Below are positions 54,956-63,173 of a stretch of DNA of 64,000 bases, one piece after another. Each line of letters opens with the position of its first letter. Position 1 is the first letter of the stretch. The notes beneath the pieces were generated by a model. The model did no database searches. It had not been told where the DNA came from and saw only the letters and a list, made by a program, of their open reading frames with translations. The DNA comes from Aestuarierythrobacter sp037968495 (GTDB lineage: Bacteria; Pseudomonadota; Alphaproteobacteria; Sphingomonadales; Sphingomonadaceae), in NCBI GenBank assembly GCA_037968495.1, contig JBBKVP010000012.1:5677-69676 (forward strand). The letters run 5' to 3'. The position numbers and the translations under genes are program-made.

Positions 54956-56298
54956 AGAGCTTCGAAACGCCCGTGTTCCTTCGGCGTCAGCCGAACGGAC
55001 AATTTGCGTAAGGGGCCATCATCGCCCCCGCCCGCTTCAGCCTCGGACAGAATTTCGCCATGCGCATGCAACCAGGCAATTTTCTGGCCGTCGCCCGCGC
55101 CAACTTCAATGTCATAGGTTCGCGCATTGGCGGTCAGCATCGCGCCGATCCGTTCAATAAAAGTGTCTATGCCTTCGCCAGTTACAGCCGATAATGCGAG
55201 TATATTCTCATTATGCATGACCAGCGGTTGCAGCTTCTCACGGCGTTCTTTGTCGACCAAATCCCATTTGTTCCAGACTTCGATCATCGGGATGGGTGCA
55301 TCATCGCCCATCACGTCATCGCCGTCTGCGCCATCGCCCACAATCACCCCTAAATCGCGAAGAACTTCTAGCACTTGGCCCTTCTGTTCATTGCTGGAAG
55401 GATTGGCGATATCGCGGACATGCACGACGATGTCGGCTGCGGTCACTTCCTCCAGTGTCGCGCGAAATGCAGCTACTAGTTGGGTCGGAAGGTCGGAAAT
55501 AAATCCGACTGTATCAGACAGGATTGCCTTTTCCACACCCGGCAACCGAACCGCACGCATTGTCGGGTCGAGCGTGGCGAAGAGCAAGTCTTCCGCCATG
55601 ACGTCAGCGCCGGTTAGGCGGTTGAATAAGGTAGACTTTCCGGCATTTGTATAGCCAACCAGGGCAACGACGGGCCAAGGTGCCTTGCCCCTGCGTTCTC
55701 TGTGCAAAGCGCGAGTTTTCTTCACTTGTTCGAGATCGCGGCGCAAGCGGCCCATACGTTGACGGATCATCCGCCTGTCGGCCTCGATCTGCGTTTCACC
55801 CGGACCGCCCAGGAAACCGAAGCCGCCGCGTTGCCGTTCGAGGTGGGTCCAACTGCGGACAAGGCGGCTCTGCTGGTAATCGAGGTGCGCGAGCTCAACT
55901 TGCAGACGGCCTTCTGCCGTTGCAGCGCGTTCGCCAAAGATTTCGAGGATCAGGCCTGTGCGGTCGATGACCTTACGCTTCCACCTGTCTTCCAGATTGC
56001 GTTGCTGAATCGGCGAGAGAGCGCCGTCGACGACGACAAGCTCGGCCATCTCCTGCTCGCAAGCAGTGGCGATCCGGTCGACTTGCCCTGCCCCGAACAG
56101 CGTGTTCGGCTTCACTTCGCGGATCGGCAAAGTGAATGCGTCTGCCACGACAATGCCGATAGCTAGGGCAAGACCCCTGGCCTCATCGACACGGAAGTCA
56201 GAATCGCCGCCAGTTTTGCGGCCACGAATTTCCGGGCAAACGACTATGGCACGCGCGCCGCGCGTTACTTCGCCTTGCAGATCATCATCGAAGCTCAG
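54952..56298 (-). CDS. hflX: GTPase HflX, probable CTG start
   Basis: A ribosome-associated GTPase that splits stalled 70S ribosomes. With CTG 56298 it is 448 residues. The HflX N-terminal domain runs to about residue 210 (VIDRTGLILEIF, ERQRGGFGFLGGPGETQIE); the G domain has P-loop GYTNAGKST (215-223), DTVGFISDLP and NKWDLV. The first ATG/GTG/TTG is GTG 56148 (codon 51), inside the conserved N-terminal domain: TRGARAIVVCPEIRG and EARGLALAIGIVVADAF upstream align with other HflX proteins. Between the in-frame stop at 56317-56319 and 56148 the only NTG codons are CTG 56298 and CTG 56280; the first overlaps the hfq TGA as CTGA, with GGGGG nine bases upstream. Confidence 0.9.
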   Translation of the reverse strand: MSFDDDLQGEVTRGARAIVVCPEIRGRKTGGDSDFRVDEARGLALAIGIVVADAFTLPIREVKPNTLFGAGQVDRIATACEQEMAELVVVDGALSPIQQRNLEDRWKRKVIDRTGLILEIFGERAATAEGRLQVELAHLDYQQSRLVRSWTHLERQRGGFGFLGGPGETQIEADRRMIRQRMGRLRRDLEQVKKTRALHRERRGKAPWPVVALVGYTNAGKSTLFNRLTGADVMAEDLLFATLDPTMRAVRLPGVEKAILSDTVGFISDLPTQLVAAFRATLEEVTAADIVVHVRDIANPSSNEQKGQVLEVLRDLGVIVGDGADGDDVMGDDAPIPMIEVWNKWDLVDKERREKLQPLVMHNENILALSAVTGEGIDTFIERIGAMLTANARTYDIEVGAGDGQKIAWLHAHGEILSEAEAGGGDDGPLRKLSVRLTPKEHGRFEAL

Positions 56299-56852
56299 TC
56301 TGGGTCGCCCCCGAGGTCATCGTCATCTTCGCTGGTCAGATCGACATGTTCGCCGGGCTGTACGGTCGAAACAGCGTGTTTGTAAGCGAGTTGTACGAAG
56401 CCTTCGCGTTCTAGCAACACGCTGAACAGATCATAGGAAGCGATGCGACCTTGCAGCATCACGCCATTGACGAGGAACATTGTCACCTGAACATCCGCAT
56501 CGCGCACGCTGGACAGGAATACGTCCTGTAACAGGCGTTGTTTACGAGCGGTTTCGTTGCTCTCGAATGGCGCGGTATCAATTGGCTGACCCGGCATAAT
56601 CGTTGAAATGGCATGTTTATATACCAGCTGACTTTGCCCATCCCGCCGCAGCAAGATCGAGAAATTGTCAAACCAGGTGATGATGCCTTGCAGCTTTACG
56701 CCTTTCACCAAGAACATCGTAACCGAAATCTTATCGCGGCGAAGGTGGTTCAGGAACTGGTCCTGAAGTGACGCGCCCTTTGCCGCACTAACAGGCGGCG
56801 CAGGCGGCGGTGCCGGCTTTGGCCGGGCGGAAAGTGTGCGGTCTGTCGGCAT
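56295..56852 (-). CDS. hfq: Tandem-domain RNA chaperone Hfq
   Basis: A 185-residue protein with two Hfq (Sm-like) domains, about twice the usual length. Domain 1 (28-90): SLQDQFLN (28-35), rim R38-R39, LVKGVKLQG, F64 and Y78-K79-H80-A81. Domain 2 (106-172): LLQDVFL, R117-D118, LVNGVMLQG, F143 and Y157-K158-H159-A160. A Pro/Ala-rich N-terminus and an acidic tail flank them. ATG 56852 has AAAGGGA upstream. Known Hfq is a homohexamer with small-RNA and mRNA faces; three fused chains could form a pseudo-hexamer. It lies between ntrX and hflX, as in other alphaproteobacteria. Confidence 0.95.
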   Translation of the reverse strand: MPTDRTLSARPKPAPPPAPPVSAAKGASLQDQFLNHLRRDKISVTMFLVKGVKLQGIITWFDNFSILLRRDGQSQLVYKHAISTIMPGQPIDTAPFESNETARKQRLLQDVFLSSVRDADVQVTMFLVNGVMLQGRIASYDLFSVLLEREGFVQLAYKHAVSTVQPGEHVDLTSEDDDDLGGDPD

Positions 56853-56875
56853 GACCTGTGTCCCTTTTATTGGCG

Positions 56876-56889
56876 GGTGCCGGGGCACC
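56876..56889. promoter_or_regulatory. Inverted repeat in the hfq leader
   Basis: GGTGCC-GG-GGCACC on the plus strand; on the minus strand it lies 24-37 bases before the hfq ATG, inside the 130-base ntrX-hfq gap, and would form a hairpin near the ribosome site. It may mark an autoregulatory leader. Confidence 0.35.
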
Positions 56890-56982
56890 TGCATTCTGGC
56901 CTGCAAATCGTGCGAAGCCGGTTATTAAGCTCTACGTAGTCAGTCCTTATACAGTCGCAATGCGTATCTAAGGCGGTAGTTC

Positions 56983-58368
56983 CTAGCTTTTGCCGCCATT
57001 TGCCTTGCGGTCAGCCATGCCGAGAAGTTTGAGTTTCCGGTGAAGCGCGGAGCGCTCCATTCCAATAAATCCGGCAGTCTTGGAAATATTCCCCGAAAAG
57101 CGTCGGATTTGGACGGAAAGATATTCGCGTTCGAAGCTCTCGCGGGCCTCCCTCAGCGGAACGCCCATCAGGGCTGAAATGCCGCTGGTTCCGCCCAGTT
57201 TGCCGCCTGTTACTTCTGAAGGAAGCATGTCGGCATCAATCGATTCCAGCCGTTCGCGCGGCGCGAGAATGACGGTGCGCTCGACCACATTGCGAAGTTG
57301 GCGGACATTGCCCGGCCAGTCGTAGGCTTGGAGCGCAGCCATTGCCTCGGCTGTGATGGTTGGCGGCGGGACACCCTGCTCTGCAGCGTAGCGCGAGAAG
57401 AAATGATCGGCGAGCGCTGGAATGTCGTCGCGGCGGTCGGCCAGAGAAGGCACGGACACGGGGACGACGTTGAGCCGGTAGAACAGATCCTCACGGAACC
57501 GCTTCTCCTCGATCTCCAACTCAAGATCACGTGATGTGGATGACACCACACGGACATCGACGCCGATCTGGCGGCTACCGCCCACGCGAACGAAGCTCTG
57601 TTCGGTTAGTACCCGCAAGATTCGGGCCTGTGTCGAGAGCGGCATATCGGCCACTTCATCGAGATACAGCGTTCCGCCATCGGCCAGTTCTAGCAAGCCT
57701 GGACGCACTAACTTGCCGTCGGATTCTTCTCCGAACAGCTCATGCTCGAAACTCTCAGGCGTGATGCGCGCAGAATTGACGGTTACGAATGCGGCATCGG
57801 CGCGTGTACTCCAGCTGTGGAGCAAGCGAGCTCCGACTTCCTTGCCCGAGCCTGCAGGGCCGGTAACCAGCACGCGGCTGCCAGTGCCAGCCACTCGTTT
57901 CAGTGTTGCCCGCACCTGGTTTATGATTGCCGAGCCGCCAGTAAATTCGTCAGCGGAAGAATAATTTCCGCGCAGGCGGGTGTTTTCGCGGCGGAGGCGG
58001 TCTGTTTCCGTCGCGCGGGCGACGAGATGCAGCAGGCGTTCTGCTTCGAAAGGCTTCTCGATAAAGTCCATCGCACCGCGGCTTACGGCCGATACAGCAG
58101 TGTCGATATTGCCGTGGCCTGAGAAGATGATGACGGGCAATTCAGGTTCGCGCTGCTTGATCGCATCCAGCACTTCCAGCCCGTCCATGGCGCTGCCGTG
58201 TAGCCACACGTCGAGCAGCACGAGACTAGGCCGCCGTTCATCGACCATATTAAGCGCGGTGGTACTGTCGCCAGCGGTGCGGCATTCATAGCCTTCATCG
58301 CTCAACACGCCTGCGACCAGATCGCGAATGTCGGGTTCGTCATCAACGACGAGGATATCAAGCGCCAT
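56983..58368 (-). CDS. ntrX: Nitrogen response regulator NtrX
   Basis: A 461-residue NtrC-family regulator. Receiver domain with phosphoacceptor D53 (LLDVWLHG) and KPFEAERL; AAA+ domain with Walker A GPAGSGKE and GGTLYLDEVADMP; a Fis-type C-terminal helix-turn-helix (NISKTAGFIGMERSALHRKLKLLG). The sigma-54 contacting GAFTGA loop is absent (FGEESDGKLVRPG there), as normal for NtrX. ATG 58368 has AGGAG eight bases upstream. Paired with NtrY. Confidence 0.93.
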   Translation of the reverse strand: MALDILVVDDEPDIRDLVAGVLSDEGYECRTAGDSTTALNMVDERRPSLVLLDVWLHGSAMDGLEVLDAIKQREPELPVIIFSGHGNIDTAVSAVSRGAMDFIEKPFEAERLLHLVARATETDRLRRENTRLRGNYSSADEFTGGSAIINQVRATLKRVAGTGSRVLVTGPAGSGKEVGARLLHSWSTRADAAFVTVNSARITPESFEHELFGEESDGKLVRPGLLELADGGTLYLDEVADMPLSTQARILRVLTEQSFVRVGGSRQIGVDVRVVSSTSRDLELEIEEKRFREDLFYRLNVVPVSVPSLADRRDDIPALADHFFSRYAAEQGVPPPTITAEAMAALQAYDWPGNVRQLRNVVERTVILAPRERLESIDADMLPSEVTGGKLGGTSGISALMGVPLREARESFEREYLSVQIRRFSGNISKTAGFIGMERSALHRKLKLLGMADRKANGGKS

Positions 58369-58410
58369 TGCGCATTCTCCTGTTAAGCCCCGCAAGAAAT
58401 TCGTTCGACA

Positions 58411-60654
58411 TCATCCGATTACCTCGCTGGCGGCCAGCGCTGGATCGCGCGCGAAGCGCAGCGTCACAGTTGTGCCACCGGCATCGTCGTCCCTATCGCG
58501 CGAAGCATTGGCGAGCGTCATCTCACCGCCATGTTCTTCCACGATCTTATTGACGATCGCGAGACCCAGCCCCGTACCTTTCTCCCGCGTCGTCATATAA
58601 GGTTCTTTCACCCGCTCGCTGTCATGCGGCAGGCCAACTCCATTGTCTGTCACAGCGACGGTGATCATCTCCTCGCCCGCCTCAAGCGATATTGAAATCC
58701 GCCCGCGAAAATCGGGCTCTGATGCTCCAGCGCGCGCCTCGACGGCTTCAGCTGCGTTTTTCAGAACGTTTGTCATGGCTTGGCCGAACTGATGACGGTC
58801 ACAGGCGATCAAGATGCGGCCCTCATCCGGTGCGGAGAGGGTAAAGGTGATGTCCGGTTTGCCGACTTCTTGGAGGAATAGCGACTGGCGCACGAGATCG
58901 AGCGCGTCCTCTTGCCTGAACACCGGCTTGGGCAGACGGGCAAAGCTGGAGAATTCATCGACCATTTTCCGCAGATCGCCGACCTGCCGGATGACCGTAT
59001 TGGTCAGTTCATCGAACAGGTCACCATCTTGTTCGATTTGACGGCGATAGCGGCGTTTCAGGCGCTCAGTCGCAAGTTGAATTGGAGTGAGCGGGTTTTT
59101 GATCTCATGCGCAATCCGCCGTGCGACATCCGACCAAGCTGCCTGCCGTTGATCGAGCAATTGGCGGGTAATGTCTTCGAATGTAATTACATGCCCGTCT
59201 GCAGCGCTCGTGATCTTCACCGCTAGAGTTAGCAGTTCGCTGCCCTTGTTATATTGCACCAGCCCGCTTGACAGTTTCGCATTTAGCAGAGCGCCGATTT
59301 GCGGCGCCAGATCGGAAGTGTTAGTACCAGGCGGAGGCGGCCCAGACTCGCCGCCCAGCAGCTTTTGCGCTGAGCTATTGACCAGCAGGATATTACCTTC
59401 GGGATCGGTGGAGATGATCCCAGCAGTGACGGACTCCAGAACCGCCTCGATGAAGGAGCGGCGCTCGTCCAGCTGGCGGTTGGCGCCGACGAGATCGTCT
59501 GTCTGCCGGGCGATCTGAGTGGTCATGCGGTTGAAGGCGCGATTGAGCATGCCGATTTCATCTGCCCCGGTGCGGCCATCAACTTGCAGATCGAAATCGC
59601 CTGCGCCCACACGCCTTGCCGCGACTACCAAATCCGTCAGAGGTTCAACCTGCCTGTCAGCGAAGCGAAGCGCGAACCAGACAGCCAGTCCGACTAGCGA
59701 AAGCGAAACGAAGAATAGAGCTAGGTTGAAGCGAAGCTGAAGTGCAAGCGCGCGCTGGGTCAGTCCCTCATAGGCGCTGGATACAGTTTGCGCCCGTTCC
59801 CATTGGGCAAAGCGGCCTGCTTCTGAACTGCGAGCGTTGTACAGGTAGATTCCGCTGCCCCGATCAATGGCCGCAAGGGCTTCGATGCGCGTTGAGTTTG
59901 CCGAGATGGCGACAGCTTCACCGGCTTTGATCTGCGCAAACATTTGCGGATCGAGGTGTTCAGGCTGATTGCCTTCAGCGAGATCGTAAAGCGCAGCAAC
60001 CCGCATGGACCCATCATCCAATTCCTGGAGAATTGCGGATTCGGATACGTCTCGGCCTTGCGCTTGGAACAGGTAGTATTCTGCAAAGTCGTCATCGGCG
60101 ATCGAACCCTGCTCTAAATAGAAGCGCATATCGCCCGCCATAGTGACGGTTTCATTGCCTACGTCGCGCTGGTTCTCCTCGTAGTATCCCTGTGCAAGCT
60201 GGTTGGCGTTTTCCATCAACCCGCGCGAGTCATCGGAAAACCAGAACTCCACGCCGGACTGGAACAGCACTGCGGCGAATACCGAAACGAGCAACGTCGG
60301 AATGGCCGCAATCATCGAGAAGAAGAACACCAGACGGACATGCAATCTTGCGGTGCTGCCCGCAGCGCGGCGGATTGCGAACCGGCGTCCCGCCAGTACC
60401 AGCAGCGCCATTGCCGGGATCAACGTGCCGACGAGCAAGACGCCAGCCTCTGTTGCGGGCAACAGGGCTCCGCCTTGAGGTGCGTTGCTGAAGGCCATGT
60501 AGCTGGTGAATATCATCGCCAACAAAGCGAAGAGTGAGGCCACTTCGAGCAGCACGTAGAAATTCGCCCGGCGCGACGCCACAACCGCTTGACGCCACCA
60601 ACGGGGTGAGCGGCGCCCTCCCCTTGATGGGGCTGCAGTGATCGGATCAGCCAT
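58411..60654 (-). CDS. ntrY: Sensor histidine kinase NtrY
   Basis: A 747-residue membrane histidine kinase. Several N-terminal helices (about 35-130) and a periplasmic loop, then a HAMP-like region (FADRQVEPLTDLVVAAR), a PAS domain, the phosphoacceptor H in HEIKNPLTPIQLATERLKRR, and the ATPase domain with TDNGVGLPHD and GTGLGLAIVNKIVEEHGG. ATG 60654 chosen over a TTG one codon earlier. Partner of NtrX; 63 bases after ntrC. Confidence 0.94.
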   Translation of the reverse strand: MADPITAAPSRGGRRSPRWWRQAVVASRRANFYVLLEVASLFALLAMIFTSYMAFSNAPQGGALLPATEAGVLLVGTLIPAMALLVLAGRRFAIRRAAGSTARLHVRLVFFFSMIAAIPTLLVSVFAAVLFQSGVEFWFSDDSRGLMENANQLAQGYYEENQRDVGNETVTMAGDMRFYLEQGSIADDDFAEYYLFQAQGRDVSESAILQELDDGSMRVAALYDLAEGNQPEHLDPQMFAQIKAGEAVAISANSTRIEALAAIDRGSGIYLYNARSSEAGRFAQWERAQTVSSAYEGLTQRALALQLRFNLALFFVSLSLVGLAVWFALRFADRQVEPLTDLVVAARRVGAGDFDLQVDGRTGADEIGMLNRAFNRMTTQIARQTDDLVGANRQLDERRSFIEAVLESVTAGIISTDPEGNILLVNSSAQKLLGGESGPPPPGTNTSDLAPQIGALLNAKLSSGLVQYNKGSELLTLAVKITSAADGHVITFEDITRQLLDQRQAAWSDVARRIAHEIKNPLTPIQLATERLKRRYRRQIEQDGDLFDELTNTVIRQVGDLRKMVDEFSSFARLPKPVFRQEDALDLVRQSLFLQEVGKPDITFTLSAPDEGRILIACDRHQFGQAMTNVLKNAAEAVEARAGASEPDFRGRISISLEAGEEMITVAVTDNGVGLPHDSERVKEPYMTTREKGTGLGLAIVNKIVEEHGGEMTLANASRDRDDDAGGTTVTLRFARDPALAASEVIG

Positions 60655-60717
60655 CAATGTTGCTCTACAACAACACTGTTGCCCTTATGCAAGAACTTTT
60701 GGTGGCGCGCGCGCCAT

Positions 60718-62130
60718 TTAGCGGTGGGTAAATTCGTCCGGATCAATGTTCAATTCGCCCAAACGCTTTCGCAGCGTGTTGCGGTTGATCCCGAGTTTCT
60801 GTGCCGCTTTCACCTGATTACCGCCAGTTTCTTGCAGCGCATGTTCGAACAATGGCTTCTCAAATGCAGCGAGTGCAGCGTGATACAGCGTTCCATCGGG
60901 GGGTGCAGCTTGCGATAGCCATTTTTCCAGAACTCCGCCGAACCCTTCTGCAGCGGCGGACCGATCCGTCGGCGCTTGGCTCAACAAATTGTCGACCGAA
61001 GCAGCGTCGATAAGCTCCTCGCGCGCAAGCAAAGCGAGGCGGAAGATCACATTCTTTAGCTCGCGAACGTTTCCGCGCCATTCGCGCTTTGACAAAGCCG
61101 CAGATGCCGCATCGTCGAGACGGCGGCGGGGCAATCCTTCTTCTTCAGCCAGCTTGAGAAAATGTTCAGCAAGCGCCGGAATATCGTCGGCCCGGTCGCG
61201 CAGTGGCGGCAAGTCAATCGGCACCACGTTCAAGCGGTAGAACAGATCTTCGCGGAACTGCCCGGCTGCAATCAATGGTGCCAGATCGCGGTTGGTTGCC
61301 GCGATGATCCGTACATCGACAGCAATCTCTTCTGCACCGCCAACCCGGCGGATAGTTCCAGACTGCAACGCGCGCAGCAGACGTGTTTGTGCCTCCAACG
61401 GCATGTCGCCAATTTCATCGAGGAACAGGGTGCCGCCATGCGCTTGTTCGAACTTGCCAATCGAACGCGCAACGGCACCGGTAAAGGCCCCCTTCTCGTG
61501 ACCGAACAGCTCGCTTTCGATCAGCTCACCGGGGATAGCGGCGGTGTTGACGGTCACCAGAGGGCCCGCACGTCGTGCACCGAGCTGATGGATCGCCTCG
61601 GCGACCAGTTCCTTACCTGTGCCGGACTCGCCTAGCACCAGGACAGTCAGATCATTGTTCAACACGCGGGTGATCATGCGGAACACGCCCTGCATGGCCT
61701 GACTGCGGCCCACCAGTGGCAAGCTTTCCGTGTCGCCAACCGGGCCAAACGTATCACTTGGCCGCTGCGCTGCCGCCTGAGCGACGGCCCGCACCAGCTC
61801 GTCAATGTCGAAGGGTTTGGGGAAATATTCGAATGCGCCGGTGTCAGTGGCGCGCACGGCTGTATCGAGCGTGTTCTGGGCGCTCAGGATAATGATTGGT
61901 AGGTCAGGATAGGTTTCGTTGACGCTGCCTAAGCTCACAATCCCGTCGCCATCGGTCAGGATTACATCGGTCAGCATCACATCGAAGCCATGTTGCACCA
62001 ACAACGCATCGCGCCCGGCAATGCTTTCGCTATGCGCGACAGTGTGGCCTTCTTCTTCCAGGGCGGCGGTGATGACCATGGCGATGGATGCATCATCCTC
62101 GACCAGCAGGATTTTTGCGCCTTTAGTCAT
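60718..62130 (-). CDS. ntrC: Nitrogen regulation response regulator NtrC
   Basis: A 470-residue sigma-54 activator. Receiver D55 (LTDVILTDGDG); AAA+ with Walker A GESGTGKE (167-174), GAFTGA (214-219) and GGTLFLDEIGDMP; Fis-like C-terminus (NQVKAAQKLGINRNTLRKRLGELNI). It activates nitrogen-assimilation genes after phosphorylation by NtrB. Coupled to ntrB by ATGA. Confidence 0.97.
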   Translation of the reverse strand: MTKGAKILLVEDDASIAMVITAALEEEGHTVAHSESIAGRDALLVQHGFDVMLTDVILTDGDGIVSLGSVNETYPDLPIIILSAQNTLDTAVRATDTGAFEYFPKPFDIDELVRAVAQAAAQRPSDTFGPVGDTESLPLVGRSQAMQGVFRMITRVLNNDLTVLVLGESGTGKELVAEAIHQLGARRAGPLVTVNTAAIPGELIESELFGHEKGAFTGAVARSIGKFEQAHGGTLFLDEIGDMPLEAQTRLLRALQSGTIRRVGGAEEIAVDVRIIAATNRDLAPLIAAGQFREDLFYRLNVVPIDLPPLRDRADDIPALAEHFLKLAEEEGLPRRRLDDAASAALSKREWRGNVRELKNVIFRLALLAREELIDAASVDNLLSQAPTDRSAAAEGFGGVLEKWLSQAAPPDGTLYHAALAAFEKPLFEHALQETGGNQVKAAQKLGINRNTLRKRLGELNIDPDEFTHR

Positions 62131-63173
62131 GGCGCCACCGCCAGATGCAGGCGGAATGTAGTCAGTCCGGCCTTGTCGTCGCGTTCGTGCCCGATCCGGC
62201 CATTCATATCGCGAACGAGCTTGCTGACGAGTGCAAGTCCCAGCCCTTGCCCGTCTTTGCGCGTGCTAACGAAAGGTTCGAAAATATGATCGCGGACTGC
62301 GGGGTCCACGCCGGGGCCATTGTCGATAATGCTTACCTCGATGGGAATTTGGATAGCGCGGCCGAGACGCAGAACATTGAGTTTCAGCCCGCTGGCAAAG
62401 CGTGTGCGGATGATGATTTCCGGCACTTCTTGGATTGAAATGGCCTGCAGTGCATTGCTGAGCAAGTTGATCAAGATCTGCTCCAAGGCGTCTTGATTGA
62501 CGAGCACGGAAGGTAGCGACGGATCGAATTCTTCGACCAGTTTCACCCTTTGATCGCTAGCGGTTTCAACCACCAGCCTCGCCCGCCTTATGGCCTCATG
62601 TAAATTGCAGGCTGCTACCGGTTCAGGAATTTCACTGCCAAGCGACTGCATGCGGTCGATCAGCGTGGCAATACGTTCAACTTCGCGCGCAATCAGCTTT
62701 GTCAGTTCAAGGTCTTTGCCATCGAGCTTGCGTGCGAGAAGTTGGTTCGCCCCGCCGATCGCAGCCAGCGGGTTCTTGATCTCATGTGACAGGATGGCTG
62801 GTGCTCGCAGGGCAGAACCATCGGGATCAGACTGGTCGTTGGTGCCTTTTCCCGCCTCGGTGAGGGTCAGCACCTGCCAGCCCTCCTCTCCCAATACCGG
62901 CGATAGAGTGAGGTCTAAGACCCGTGCCTCCCCGTCGCCCGCTTGCACAGATGCACGCGGAGCCATCAGTTCACCGTCATTATTGGCCACTCTGTTTGAC
63001 AGGTCCGTATCGGCAAATTTTACCACATTTGCGAGCGGTTGGCCCGCCAGCTTATGTGCGCTCATACCAGCCAAATTCTCGGCTGCTTGATTAGCGAAAG
63101 CTATGGTCATTTGCGGATCGAGCTTGAAAATCGCCAGAGGCAGGCTCGCAATCAACCGTTCGCCGGTGGGCAT
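62127..63173 (-). CDS. ntrB: Nitrogen regulation sensor kinase NtrB
   Basis: A 348-residue soluble histidine kinase. PAS domain (about 1-110), phosphoacceptor H130 in SHEIKNPLAAIGGANQLLARKL, and ATPase domain with NQDALEQILINLLSNALQA, NGPGVDP and GQGLGLALVSKLVRDMNG. Controlled by PII proteins. Its start and stop overlap dusB and ntrC respectively as ATGA. Confidence 0.96.
   Translation of the reverse strand: MPTGERLIASLPLAIFKLDPQMTIAFANQAAENLAGMSAHKLAGQPLANVVKFADTDLSNRVANNDGELMAPRASVQAGDGEARVLDLTLSPVLGEEGWQVLTLTEAGKGTNDQSDPDGSALRAPAILSHEIKNPLAAIGGANQLLARKLDGKDLELTKLIAREVERIATLIDRMQSLGSEIPEPVAACNLHEAIRRARLVVETASDQRVKLVEEFDPSLPSVLVNQDALEQILINLLSNALQAISIQEVPEIIIRTRFASGLKLNVLRLGRAIQIPIEVSIIDNGPGVDPAVRDHIFEPFVSTRKDGQGLGLALVSKLVRDMNGRIGHERDDKAGLTTFRLHLAVAP

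Noticed and set aside
56295..56852. Double Hfq as an assembly duplication
   Set aside because: The two halves differ at many positions in both bases and residues.
56983..58368. Missing GAFTGA in NtrX as a damaged gene
   Set aside because: NtrX proteins generally lack this loop; all other motifs are intact.
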